Position numbers and translations under genes: made by a program
DNA from: CAWATZ01 sp963784995
GTDB taxonomy: Bacteria > Planctomycetota > Planctomycetia > Gemmatales > Gemmataceae
DNA: 64,000 nt
NCBI GenBank assembly: GCA_963784995.1
Contig: CAWATZ010000012.1
Location: forward strand, 186,001-250,000
Direction of reading: 5' to 3'
Part shown: in pieces, positions 18,213-29,655 of the stretch
Numbering within the stretch: position 1 is the first letter of the stretch
How the letters are laid out: the number at the start of each line of letters is the position of its first letter
The notes under the pieces: model-generated
Told to the model about the DNA's origin: nothing
What the model saw: only the letters and a program-made list of their open reading frames with translations
Databases searched by the model: none

Positions 18213-18998
18213 TCACCAGAAGCGGAGCCGCCACCAGTCGTACTTGGTCGCGTGCCGGCTGAACCACCAGTGGCCGTCGTCCCATTCCAGTTTCACGTTC
18301 CGCCAGCCCGGCGGGACCTTCGGGAAAGGATAGAACGGGCCGATGTACGGCCAGGCGTTGTAGGGGTACGACAGCGGATAGGCGACGCGCGAGTAGTTAT
18401 TGTGGGGTGCGTAGGTCGGCCAGGCGTAGGGCGGCATGCGTGGCGGGCCCAGCTCCGCCTGATTGGGAGGCGGGGCGGAGAAGATCGGCTGCGGCTCGGG
18501 GGGAGGATTGGTGCCGCCCAGCGCCGGACCCGGATTGGGCACAGGCGCTGGTTGGCCATTCCCCTGCGGCTCCGCCATCGGAGGCGGCAGGACGGGCAGG
18601 GCGGGCTCCGGGTTGCGCGGCGCCTCGGCCTGGACGCGCTTGATCGCTTCCCGCATTTCCAGCCGATCGATCACGCGCTCGACGCCCGGAATACCCTGGA
18701 CGATGCGCAGGGCCTCGTCCTTCTGCATCTGGTCGCTGACGTTGCCGGAGAGGAGGGCCGTCTTCTCCTGGAAGCTGATGTCGATCTGGTAGTTCTTCAG
18801 GTGGCCGCTCTGCCGCAGCGCCAGAGCGATGGCGTCGGCCATCTTCTGATTGTTGGTGGGGACGCGGGTGGGCAAGGCATCGCCCGGGGTCAGGCCGAGC
18901 GGGTGCGGCTCGCCCACTCCCGGGCCGGCAACCGCCACGCCGCGGAGCAGGAGCAACCCCAGCACCGCCGCCTGGCAACAGCATGATCGTGCAGACAC
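18213..18998 (-). CDS. Secreted BON-domain protein with Pro/Tyr-rich C-terminus
   Basis: A 261-residue product. GTG 18998 is chosen because AGGAGG stands 8 bases upstream and it puts a hydrophobic signal segment (QAAVLGLLLLRGVAVAG) at the N-terminus. A BON domain (about residues 46-120; QIDISFQEKTALLSGNVSD and RIVQGIPGVERVIDRLE) follows; BON domains bind membranes or form oligomers in cell envelopes. The remainder is Pro-rich, then aromatic-rich (YPYNAWPYIGPFYPFP), ending in a Trp-rich tail. An envelope-associated role is inferred. Confidence 0.82.
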   Translation of the reverse strand: MSARSCCCQAAVLGLLLLRGVAVAGPGVGEPHPLGLTPGDALPTRVPTNNQKMADAIALALRQSGHLKNYQIDISFQEKTALLSGNVSDQMQKDEALRIVQGIPGVERVIDRLEMREAIKRVQAEAPRNPEPALPVLPPPMAEPQGNGQPAPVPNPGPALGGTNPPPEPQPIFSAPPPNQAELGPPRMPPYAWPTYAPHNNYSRVAYPLSYPYNAWPYIGPFYPFPKVPPGWRNVKLEWDDGHWWFSRHATKYDWWRLRFW

Positions 18999-19242
18999 GG
19001 CAACATCCTCCTGACCGTTGAGCCGACGCGAGGGAAGCACACCGCTCGCCTGCAAGATCAGTCGTCAATCGCCTCCGGCAGTGGCGCATGGAAGTGATCG
19101 GGAGAAGGGCGACGATCTCATTCGGGGTCCGGTTTCTCCTTTCCTCCCGCGAAACCTGCACGATCGGAATGCCGGTGGTGACGCCAGGTCCGAAAGAGAG
19201 GGAAACGCCGATTGCTCCGTCGCAGCCGAAGTTGCCGCGTCT

Positions 19243-21765
19243 TCACTTTCCTCTGCGCAGCCGATCCAGCCGCCGCAGCGCCGCGCTGGCATCCTCCCGG
19301 TTGTGGACGGCCGCTCCCTTCTGCACCGACTCCAGCACCTGCCGGGCCTCGGCGGTTCCAATCAGCTCCAGCACCTGAATGACCCGGGCCGTGCGGATCA
19401 TGTCTCCGGGCGACCAGTGGAAGCGCGGCGGCCCCAGGTCGGCGAGCAGATGCAGGATGCGCTTGCGGACCTCGGCCGAGGGGTTCTGGTCGAGGGTCTT
19501 GCGCAGCTCGATGAGGCTGGCCTTCTTGAGTCCGGTGAGCTGCTGCGAGGCTTCCTCCCGCTTCGGAAACGAATCGTCGTCCAGCTGCTTGATGAGCTGA
19601 GCGATCCGCTCCGCCTCGGTCAGCTGCTTGCCCTGGAGCAACTGGCCCTTGAGGAACGCCACCGCGGCGGGATCGTCCGCCAGCGTCCAGACGGCCCGGT
19701 GCCCGGCCAGGGAGTCGGCCTTGCCCAGGTCGTCCCAGAGCCGTTTCCGGTCGGCCTCGGTCAGGGGTCGCTGCCGTTTGGGAATGCCGGCCCGGATCGC
19801 CTGGTGGACCTCCCAGAGAAGGATGGTCGTGTCCTGGCTTCCCGAGGCCAGCACCTTGCCATCAAAGCGGTAGGCGAGTGCCTGGATCGGACCGCTGTGG
19901 CCGGTCAGTTGCAGCAGCTCCAGCCCCGTGGCCAGGTCCCACAGGCGGACCACCGCATCGGCTCCGCCCGTGGCCAGCACCCGGCCGTCGGGAGACAGGG
20001 CCACCTCAAGCTGGCGCGCATCAGCACTCAGCCGGTGCAATTCTTCCCCCGTGGCCAGGTCCCAGACCTGAGCGGCCTCGCCTCCCGCGATCAGCGCTTG
20101 ACCATCCCGGGTAAACGTCAGCGTGTCGATGAGCCCGTTCGGGGACTTGAAGTGCTGCACCAGGTTGCCCTTCAGGTCCCAGAGCCGCACCCCATCGCTC
20201 CCCGAAGCCAGCTGTTTGCCATCGCCGGAGAAGGCCAGCGAACGGACCGGACCACCGTGGCCCTTCAGGGTCCGTACCAGCCTGCCGGTGTCAACCTCCC
20301 AGACCCAGACCTGTCCTTCCGGGCTGTCCGCCTTACCGAGATGGTTGTCACCCACCGCAAGGAGCCGGCCATCGGCAGAGAAGGCGGTGGCGCGGCACTC
20401 CTTCGGCCCGGCCAGCGTTCGCACCAGCTCCCCGGTGGCCGGATCGCGCAGAGCAATCCCTTCCGGGGACCGGGCCAGGGCCAGCCGTTTGCCGTCCGGC
20501 GACCAGGCGCACTTGCCCCCCGGCCTGCGCGATGGGTTTTCCCCGGTCGGCAAGAGAAGCGGTTTGAGCTGGTCCTTGCTGGGCCGGGTCAAGTCCAGCT
20601 TCCACACGCGCACGGCCGCACCATCGCCGCTGGTCGCCAGCCTGCTCCCATCCAGCGCGAAATCCAGGGAATGAAAGGCGGTTTGGCGACCGACCCCCAG
20701 GGGCAATTCCCGGCCGGCGTCCAGGTCCCAGCGATAAATGGTCGGCACACGGCGGACGCTCCAGGCGATGGTGCGACCATCGGGGGAGAGCGCGAGGGCC
20801 GCGCAGAGGTTCGGTTCGAGCCGCCGAAACCGTTCCTTGCCGCTCTGGCAGTCGAAGGCAAGCAAGCGATCGTTGCCGGCCAGCGCCACGGTCCGGCCAT
20901 CCGCCGACAGGGCGAGGAAGTCGGTGGCCTGGACCGGGATCTGGTCGTCGGCTATCGGGATGCTTCGCTTCGCCTTGCCGGTCCTTCCGTCCCAGAGCCG
21001 GATCGCTCCCTTGTCCCGGGCGGCAATGGTTCGGCCATCCGCGGAGGCCGCCAGCTGGCCCTGCGATCCTCCTTCACGAAGAAGAGTGTCCTGTTCCAGA
21101 GGGCCCTGTTCCTTGCGCGTGGCCAGGTCCCAGACGCGAAGCCGCCTGTCCGCGTCCAGCAGCAGCAGCTTCCCCGGAAGGACCACGGCCGAGCTGCTTT
21201 TCGGAAGGTCCGCGAGAACAATTTCGTCCTCGGACTTCCACAACAGCGGACCTTGACTCCAGGAGAGGGTAACCATCTGCTTGCCGTCTGGCGCGAGGGC
21301 AAAGCCAAAGATCCGCGTGCCGAATCGGCCCACTTCCTCGCCGGATTCGACGTCCCAGATCCCGACGTCCCCCTGCAAGGCGGCGACGCGCTTGCCATCC
21401 GCCGAGATCGCCACCGGCCCTGTCCGAACGGGTCCCGACTCCAGGGACCGGATCCGTCGTCCGGTGACCGCATCCAGGATGGCGAGGCCCGTCTGGCTGG
21501 AGGCGCTGACCAGCCGTTTGCCGTCCGCGGAGTAGGCCAGGCCGACAATCGTCGCATCATGCCGCCAGCGCGTGGTCCCGATCCGGGCCAGGGCGTGCGG
21601 CGGCAGCGGATCGCCGATCGCGTCGAGGCGCGGCGAGCCGGGGGCGTCAGCCCCCGGATTCTGTACCGGCAGAGAATCCGGGGGCTGACGCCCCCGGCTC
21701 GCTGCACTCCAGGTGAGGAGGAACAGGAGCAGCAAGGCCCGCAAGGGATAGCGTATGAGGCTCAT
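19243..21765 (-). CDS. Secreted WD40-repeat protein with C-terminal HEAT-like module
   Basis: An 840-residue product: a signal peptide (about 1-22), a peptide of about 24 residues encoded by palindrome D1, then about 12 WD40-type repeats (patterns LAYSADGKRLVSAS, WDLATGxEL), and from about residue 640 an alpha-helical module (RKRLWDDLGKADSLAGHRAV ... LDDDSFPKREEASQQL ... LELIGTAEARQVLESVQKGA). The same module occurs twice in the protein at 43928-46009. Such proteins are frequent in Gemmataceae; the ligands are unknown. The start ATG 21765 is the only one giving a signal peptide. Confidence 0.87.
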   Translation of the reverse strand: MSLIRYPLRALLLLFLLTWSAASRGRQPPDSLPVQNPGADAPGSPRLDAIGDPLPPHALARIGTTRWRHDATIVGLAYSADGKRLVSASSQTGLAILDAVTGRRIRSLESGPVRTGPVAISADGKRVAALQGDVGIWDVESGEEVGRFGTRIFGFALAPDGKQMVTLSWSQGPLLWKSEDEIVLADLPKSSSAVVLPGKLLLLDADRRLRVWDLATRKEQGPLEQDTLLREGGSQGQLAASADGRTIAARDKGAIRLWDGRTGKAKRSIPIADDQIPVQATDFLALSADGRTVALAGNDRLLAFDCQSGKERFRRLEPNLCAALALSPDGRTIAWSVRRVPTIYRWDLDAGRELPLGVGRQTAFHSLDFALDGSRLATSGDGAAVRVWKLDLTRPSKDQLKPLLLPTGENPSRRPGGKCAWSPDGKRLALARSPEGIALRDPATGELVRTLAGPKECRATAFSADGRLLAVGDNHLGKADSPEGQVWVWEVDTGRLVRTLKGHGGPVRSLAFSGDGKQLASGSDGVRLWDLKGNLVQHFKSPNGLIDTLTFTRDGQALIAGGEAAQVWDLATGEELHRLSADARQLEVALSPDGRVLATGGADAVVRLWDLATGLELLQLTGHSGPIQALAYRFDGKVLASGSQDTTILLWEVHQAIRAGIPKRQRPLTEADRKRLWDDLGKADSLAGHRAVWTLADDPAAVAFLKGQLLQGKQLTEAERIAQLIKQLDDDSFPKREEASQQLTGLKKASLIELRKTLDQNPSAEVRKRILHLLADLGPPRFHWSPGDMIRTARVIQVLELIGTAEARQVLESVQKGAAVHNREDASAALRRLDRLRRGK
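21633..21702. repeat. Palindrome family D inside a coding sequence (copy D1)
   Basis: Arms 21633-21662 and 21673-21702, 30 bp perfect, loop of 10. Each arm contains a nested palindrome GGGGGCGTCAGCCCCC. The element lies within the WD40 gene, in frame, directly after its signal peptide, and encodes about 24 residues rich in Gly, Pro, Asp and Ser. Copy D2 is at 35917-35989. Confidence 0.92.
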
Positions 21766-21930
21766 TGGTGCGGACTCCTTCAGCGAATGGGGCTGAGCCT
21801 GGCGCTCGTCACGACGAATGGTTGTTTCAGCGTAATCGAACCGCCCGGCCGGGTCAATGAGCGGATTGGATTGGACAAAAGGCCGAACTTTTTCTTAAAT
21901 AGCGATGTCCGTTTTTGAGTGGCCCAGCAG

Positions 21931-22013
21931 CATAACCACGGTTACTGGACCGTGGACCCATTGAAGCCAAGGGCAGCCAAGATGACATGACACGCATCTG
22001 CATCTCCGACACG
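21931..22013 (+). repeat. Imperfect duplication of the cimA leader and first codons
   Basis: The block 21931-22013 is repeated at 22014-22085 with a few substitutions and an 11-base length difference. Each copy holds a hairpin CCACGGT...ACCGTGG, then ATTGAAGCCAA, then an ATGACACGCATCT start. The second copy is the true 5' end of cimA. Confidence 0.85.
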
Positions 22014-22064
22014 CATAACCACGGTTACCGAACCGTGGACCCATTGAAGCCAACGGCACCATGA
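21987..22064 (+). other. Upstream micro-ORF of 25 codons ending on the cimA start
   Basis: The ATG in the first leader copy opens a 25-codon frame (MTRICISDTHNHGY...) that runs through the second hairpin and stops at TGA 22062, overlapping the cimA ATG as ATGA. It is either a leader peptide coupled to cimA or simply a by-product of the duplication. It contains only two Ile codons, so a classical attenuation leader is not clearly supported. Confidence 0.45.
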
Positions 22065-23712
22065 CACGCATCTTTATCTACGACACGACCTTGCGCGATG
22101 GCAGCCAGGGAGAGGGCGTCAATTTCTCGCTGCAGGACAAGCTCCGCCTGACCCAGCGTCTGGACGAACTGGGCATCGATTTCATCGAGGGCGGCTATCC
22201 GCTGTCCAACCCCAAGGATTTCGAGTACTTCCAGCAGGTCCGCCATCTGCCGCTGCGGCACGCCCGCGTCGCCGCCTTCGGCATGACCCGGCGCAAGAAC
22301 ACCAGCCCCGCCGAGGATACCTGTCTCAAGGCTCTCCTCGACGCTCAGACGCCGCTGGTCACCATCGTCGGCAAGACCTGGGACCTGCACGTCAGCGAGG
22401 TGCTCGGCACCACCCTGGAGGAAAACCTGCGCATGATCGGCGATTCCGTCGCCTACTGCAAGCAGGCCGGCCGGGAGGTCTTCTACGACGCCGAGCATTA
22501 CTTCGACGGCTTCAAGCGCAACCCGGAGTACGCCTTGCAAACGCTCCGTGCCGCCGAGCAGGCCGGGGCCAGCTTCCTGATCCTGTGCGACACCAACGGC
22601 GGCACGCTCCCGGACGAGCTGGCCGGCATCGTGGAACACACGCGCCGGCAGGTGCGCGGCGAGCTGGGCATCCACTGCCACAACGATTGCGACGTGGCCG
22701 TGGCCAACAGCCTGGCCGCCGTGGCCCGGGGCGTCACCCAGGTACAGGGCACCATCAACGGCATCGGCGAGCGCTGCGGCAACGCCGACCTGGTGAGCAT
22801 CATCGCCAACCTGGTGCTGAAGCGCGGCTGCGAGGTGATCGGACACAAGCCCGGAGCGCCAGCGACGGGTGCGGCCGATCCCGGCGTTGCGCTTCGGGCT
22901 TGTGTGCGGCCGGTCCCGGCGTTGCGCTTCGGGCTTGTCGAAACTGACGGAGGTCTCGCGCTACGTCTACGAGACGGCCAACATGAACTTCCGCAACAAC
23001 CAGCCGTTTGTCGGCACCAGCGCCTTCGCCCACAAGGGCGGCATGCACACCCACGCCGTGGCCCGGCTGAGCCAGCACCTACGAACACATCGACCCGGCC
23101 ACGGTGGGCAACGAGCGGCGTATCCTGGTCAGCGAGCTGTCGGGCCAGAGCACGATCCTGACCAAGACCAGCAAGTACGCCTTGACTCAGGACCGGCGCT
23201 TTGATGCAGAAGATCCTGAAACAGGTGCAGGACCTGGAGAACGAGGGCTACGAGTTCGAGGCGGCCGAGGCGTCGTTCGACCTGCTGGTGCAGAAGGCGG
23301 CGGGGCTGTACAAAGCGTGGTTCGAGCGGCTGGCCTATCGTGTCAACGTCGAGGCGGGACACGGACGGCCTGGCCTTGACCGAGGCGACGATCAAGATCC
23401 GCGTCGGCGGCCAGGTGATGCACACGGTCAGCGAGGGCGACGGCCCGGTCAATGCGCTGGACGGGGCCCTGCGGCAAGGCGCTGCAGCCGAGCTTATCCC
23501 CGGCTGGCGGAGATGCACCTGGTCGATTACAAGGTCCGGGTGGTCAACGCGCGGGCCGAGACGGCCGCGCGGGTGCGGGTGGTGATGACCTGCGCAAGGA
23601 CCAGAGCGACGTCTGGTGCACGGTCGGCGTCAGCGAGAACATCATCGAGGCCAGCTGGCTGGCGCTGGTGGATGCGTTGGAGTACAAGCTGTTCAAGGAT
23701 ACCGCGAAGTGA
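22061..23712 (+). pseudogene. cimA: Citramalate synthase (CimA), interrupted and frameshifted
   Basis: The N-terminus (IFIYDTTLRDGSQGEGVNFS) and the following catalytic TIM-barrel segments (FIEGGYPLSNPKD, LCDTNGGTLPDELAGI, IHCHNDCDVAVANSL, INGIGERCGNADL) are those of (R)-citramalate synthase, which makes citramalate from pyruvate and acetyl-CoA for isoleucine synthesis. After RGCEVIG an insertion of about 95 bases (family E) breaks the frame. The gene then continues in changing frames: LTEVSRYVYETANMNFRNNQ, NERRILVSELSGQST, KILKQVQDLENEGYEFEAAE, DTDGLALTEATIKIRVGG, MHLVDYKVRVVNARAET and WLALVDALEYKLFKDTAK. At least six further indels are needed, mostly +1. Either a pseudogene or error-rich sequence. 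Confidence 0.8.
22844..22938. repeat. Palindrome family E inserted in cimA (copy E1, rearranged)
   Basis: Left part CACAAGCCCGGAGCGCCAGC (from 22844) matches the arm of copy E2 at 51625; the right arm GCGCTTCGGGCTTGT occurs twice because a 35-base unit is tandemly duplicated (about 22868-22902 and 22904-22938). The insertion separates two conserved blocks of citramalate synthase. Confidence 0.82.
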
Positions 23713-23728
23713 ATAGCGCGGCTCGTTT

Positions 23729-23775
23729 GCCGCTTGCGGCTTAGCGGGGCTTGACAACGCTAAGCCGCAAGCGGC
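23729..23775. repeat. Palindrome family B between cimA and valS (copy B1)
   Basis: Arms 23729-23746 and 23758-23775 are an exact 18-bp inverted repeat of GCCGCTTGCGGCTTAGCG with an 11-base loop. A near-copy lies at 39001-39055. Could form a terminator-like hairpin in the 96-base gap. Confidence 0.9.
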
Positions 23776-23808
23776 TGGACGAACCCGTAACCAAGGACGT
23801 CCCCGATC

Positions 23809-26737
<2,929 letters not shown>

Positions 26738-26756
26738 AACGGGTCAGGGACAACAT

Positions 26757-26782
26757 GCGGGGAGGCCGGCTAGCCTCCCCGC
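26757..26782. terminator. Hairpin between convergent valS and LRR gene
   Basis: GCGGGGAGGC (26757-26766) and its complement (26773-26782) form a 10-bp GC-rich stem with a 6-base loop, 20 bases after the valS stop. No long T-run follows. The rest of the gap up to 26865 shows only a weak GAGAAA/TTTCTC repeat. Confidence 0.5.
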
Positions 26783-26865
26783 TCTGCCGAGCCGAGCGGA
26801 CGCGGCTCTTGCGGTCGGGGCGCTGGGGCCGCGAGAAACACTTTCTCGCTCCTGGTCAGGTCGCC

Positions 26866-28453
26866 TTACCGTTTCTCCTTGTCAATGCTCATTAGGTCCA
26901 GGAAGAAATGCCGGATCTGGCAGCCAGGTAATGCCTTCTGAAGCTCCTTCAGACCGACCTTCGTCACCTCAACGCAGGTGAGGTTCACCCTTACCAGCGA
27001 CTTCAGGCCGGTCAGCTCCTTCAGACCTGCATCCGTTACCTTGGTGTCGCCAAGGTTCAACGATTCAAGGGATGTAAGCTCGGCCAGCTCCTTCAGACCC
27101 GCGTCCGTCACCTTGCAGCTTTCAAGATCCAAGGTTTGCAGGGACTTCAGGCCAGACAGCTCCTTCAGGCCCGCATCCGTTACGTCAGTGCCAAAGGGAC
27201 AGCGATCGCAAGGACCGCAGTGTGGCCAGCTCCTTCAGGCCAGCGTCTGTTACCTTGGCACCACCAAGGCTCAGCGTATTCAAGGACTTCAGACTGGCCA
27301 GTTCTTTCAGGCCGGCGTCCGTCACTGCAGTGCCGCCAAGCCACAGCGATTCCAGGGACTTCAGACCGACCAGTTCTTTCAGACCCACATCCGTCACGAC
27401 GGTGCAGCTAAGGTTCAGGTTTCAGGGACTTCAGGCCGACCAACTCCTTCAGGCCCGCATCTGTCACCTGCGTGCCGCAAGGTCCAGCTTGCGCAGTTCC
27501 TTCAGCCCCGCCAACCCCTTCAGGCCTGCGTCCGTAACCTTGGTGACTCGCAGGACCAGCGTCTGGAGAGACTTCAGCGCGGCGAGTTCTTTCAGGCTCG
27601 CGCCTGTCACCTCGGTGCCGCTCAGATCCAGTGTTCGCAGGGACCGCCAGTCCGGCCAACTTCTTCAGACCTGCATCCGTGACCTGGGTGCTGTCAAGAT
27701 TCAGCGATTGCAGGGACTTCAGCCCAGCTAACTCCTTCAGCCCTGCGTCTGTCACCAGGGTATCGCCAAGGTTCAGCGCGTACAGGCACCTCAGACCGGC
27801 CAATTCCTTCAGTCCCGCATCCGTCACCCCAGTAAAGCTCAGGTCCAGCGTGCGCAGGGCCGTCAGTCCGGCCAACTCCTTGAGGCCTGCGTCCGTCATC
27901 TTGGTGCCGGCAGGGAAGGTCGCACAGACGTCAGCCCGGCCAGTCCCTGCAAACCTGCATTCGTCACTTGACGTTGTCGAGCTAAACGTCCATTCAGCCC
28001 TGCTAGTTCTGTCAGGCCCTGCCCGTCGTCTTTAAAGCAATAGCGTGTGCAAGGACTTCAGCCCGGCCAACTCCTTCAAGCCCGCGTCCGTTACCTCCGT
28101 GGCGAAAAGGTCCAGTCCGAACGGCACTTCGGGAGCCGGCAGCCTCCTCACTACATCCGCGTTCCATTCAGTCAGGCGGAACCCGGGAACAGTGTCAGCC
28201 GAGTTCTTGGGCTTCAACAAAAACTCCGCGTAACAAAATGAAGCCTCTCTCCATCCAGCCGACCTATGCTCCGACCTTCTGCCAGGCCTGCACGACCTCG
28301 GGCGACAGTGGAGACGCTGCGTTTTCTGTGGGGTGCTGGTGCGCCATGCCCCCCTGCCACCAGCAGCAACAGCAGAGCGAATGCTGCGGTCCCTCGGCTC
28401 AACCTCGCAACCGTTGTGCCATCGATCACCTCCTGGATCACTTCCTTTCGCAT
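26866..28453 (-). pseudogene. Secreted leucine-rich-repeat protein (TDAGLKELAGLKSL type), multiply frameshifted
   Basis: Reading the minus strand from about 28453: a signal-like segment (TAAFALLLLLVAGGHGAP), a piece resembling LSPEVVQAWQKVGA of planctomycete LRR proteins, DTVPGFRLTEWNADVVRRLP, then at least ten 23-24-residue repeats of the form VTDAGLKELAGLKSLxxLxL, ending in LPGCQIRHFFLDLMSIDKEKR with a stop at 26866. The repeats are spread over all three minus frames (pieces at 28032-28220, 27408-27899, 27185-27397, 26866-27132), so at least five indels break the gene. Such solenoids bind proteins; the partner is unknown. Decay or sequence error cannot be told apart here. Confidence 0.7.
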
Positions 28454-28732
28454 TTCCATCGGCGGTTCAGCGTCCTCCCCGGGCTGGAGCAGCTGGCTCC
28501 ATCCCCCGCAGTCTCCGCCGAACTTTGTGGCATCTGGGGAACATGGCGGATTTTGGACGTCCTGCTCCTCAGGAGCGTTGCCCAGTGTAGCGATCGGGAC
28601 GCCGGAACACAAGAACCAGCTTCCGGCGAACCAGCGTTGCGGCTAGAGGACTCCCGATGGGTTGCATTGGCGCATCACCTGACGCCCTGTACCATCACCA
28701 ATACACGACCCGACGATTGCCTGGAGGAATCC

Positions 28733-29174
28733 ATGTCAGAGGAACTCATCCACGATCGTGGCCGCGGTCCTGAAATCATTGGGACACGGATCACTGTTTA
28801 CAATCTGTTGCCACATTTTCTCGACCCCGCGGCTACCGAGTCCCGGATCTGCCGGCTCTACGAGTTGACCCCGGAGCAGGTGGCGGCAGCACGGGCCTAC
28901 GTGCTGACTCATCTGGAAACGGTGCTGGCCGACCACCTCAAGATTGAGGAACGAATGTCGGCCGGCAACGATCCCAAAGTGATCGAGCTAGCGAAACAGA
29001 CAAAAGCCCAGTTCGTCGCCTTTTCGCGCTGGCTTGCCGAGCGCGACAGGGTCACGGCGGAAGATCAGGCCGCTGTCAGACAAGTCCGACGGCAACTCCA
29101 AGGGGCACCATCGCTTTCCCACCTTTCACGAATGGTTAGAGGAGCAGGAGGCCGGAACCCCCAAGGGCCCATGA
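28733..29174 (+). CDS. DUF433-family antitoxin-like protein, 3' frameshift
   Basis: Starts at ATG 28733 with GGAGGA about 6 bases upstream. The N-terminal half (GRGPEIIGTRITVYNLLPHF and YELTPEQVAAARAYVLTH) is the DUF433 winged-helix-like domain found in antitoxins of PIN-like toxins. A linker of about 60 residues follows. At about 29103 one extra base shifts the frame; in the next frame the protein continues HHRFPTFHEWLEEQEAG and stops at TGA 29172, one base before the next gene. The uncorrected frame would run to 29200. Confidence 0.78.
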
Positions 29175-29175
29175 C

Positions 29176-29588
29176 ATGCAGGGAATGCTCGCCGACGTGA
29201 ACGTCCGGGACATCTACCGTACCTTCGCCGACTGCTGGAAGCCGGTGGCTTGTGGGCGGTTCTCACGGAACTCAAGATCTCCCTCGTCACCTTCCCGGAT
29301 CTTGGTCTGGATCGTGAGATGGACGACCGGCCGCTTTGGAACTATTGCCAGGAACATCGGTGGGTGCTGTTCACGGAGAATCGCAACAACGACGGGCCCG
29401 ACTCTCTTCAGGCGACGCTGGTGGGCTCCTGGAGAGATGGCAACCTTCCCGTCCTGACCCTCGCGAACAAAGGACGGTTCGAGCATAGCCCCGAATACGC
29501 CAGGTGTGTGGCAGCACAAATCGCGGAGCTTTTGTACGGGGTTCACTTCGGGCAGTATCGCGATCAACCCCGGATCTACGTTCCATGA
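29176..29588 (+). CDS. PIN-like (DUF5615-type) toxin partner of DUF433, one frameshift
   Basis: The product starts MQGMLADVNV and, after a missing base near 29206, continues in another frame GHLPYLRRLLEAGGLWAVLT ... SLVTFPDLGLDREMDDRPLW ... HRWVLFTENRNNDGPDSLQA ... RDQPRIYVP with TGA at 29586. The pattern of N-terminal DVN, a central LGLD and ENRNNDG acidic residues is that of PIN-like nucleases encoded next to DUF433 antitoxins. Spacing to the antitoxin stop is one base, so the pair is probably one operon. The family assignment is from memory of the motif pattern and is moderate. Confidence 0.68.
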
Positions 29589-29609
29589 CAGGTGATTGGC
29601 GAAAACAAT

Positions 29610-29638
29610 CTCCCCTCTTCCCAGCGGGAAGAGGGGAG
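29610..29638 (-). terminator. Rho-independent-type terminator of recA
   Basis: CTCCCCTCTTCCC (29610-29622) pairs perfectly with 29626-29638, 13 bp, 3-base loop. Read on the minus strand it follows the recA stop by 17 bases and is followed by ATTGTTTTC, a T-rich tract. The stem sequence also belongs to the CTCCCCTCTCCCC repeat group (family G). Confidence 0.75.
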
Positions 29639-29655
29639 AACCACTTCCACTCACC

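Noticed and set aside
19018..21918. Very long plus-strand open frame (966 codons)
   Set aside because: It is antisense to the secreted WD40 gene, has no domain pattern and is rich in Arg, Pro and Gln, as shadow frames are.
26866..28100. Regularly spaced repeats resembling a CRISPR array
   Set aside because: The ~70-base periodicity is the coding pattern of leucine-rich repeats (TDAGLKELAGLKSL); units diverge gradually and there are no unique spacers.
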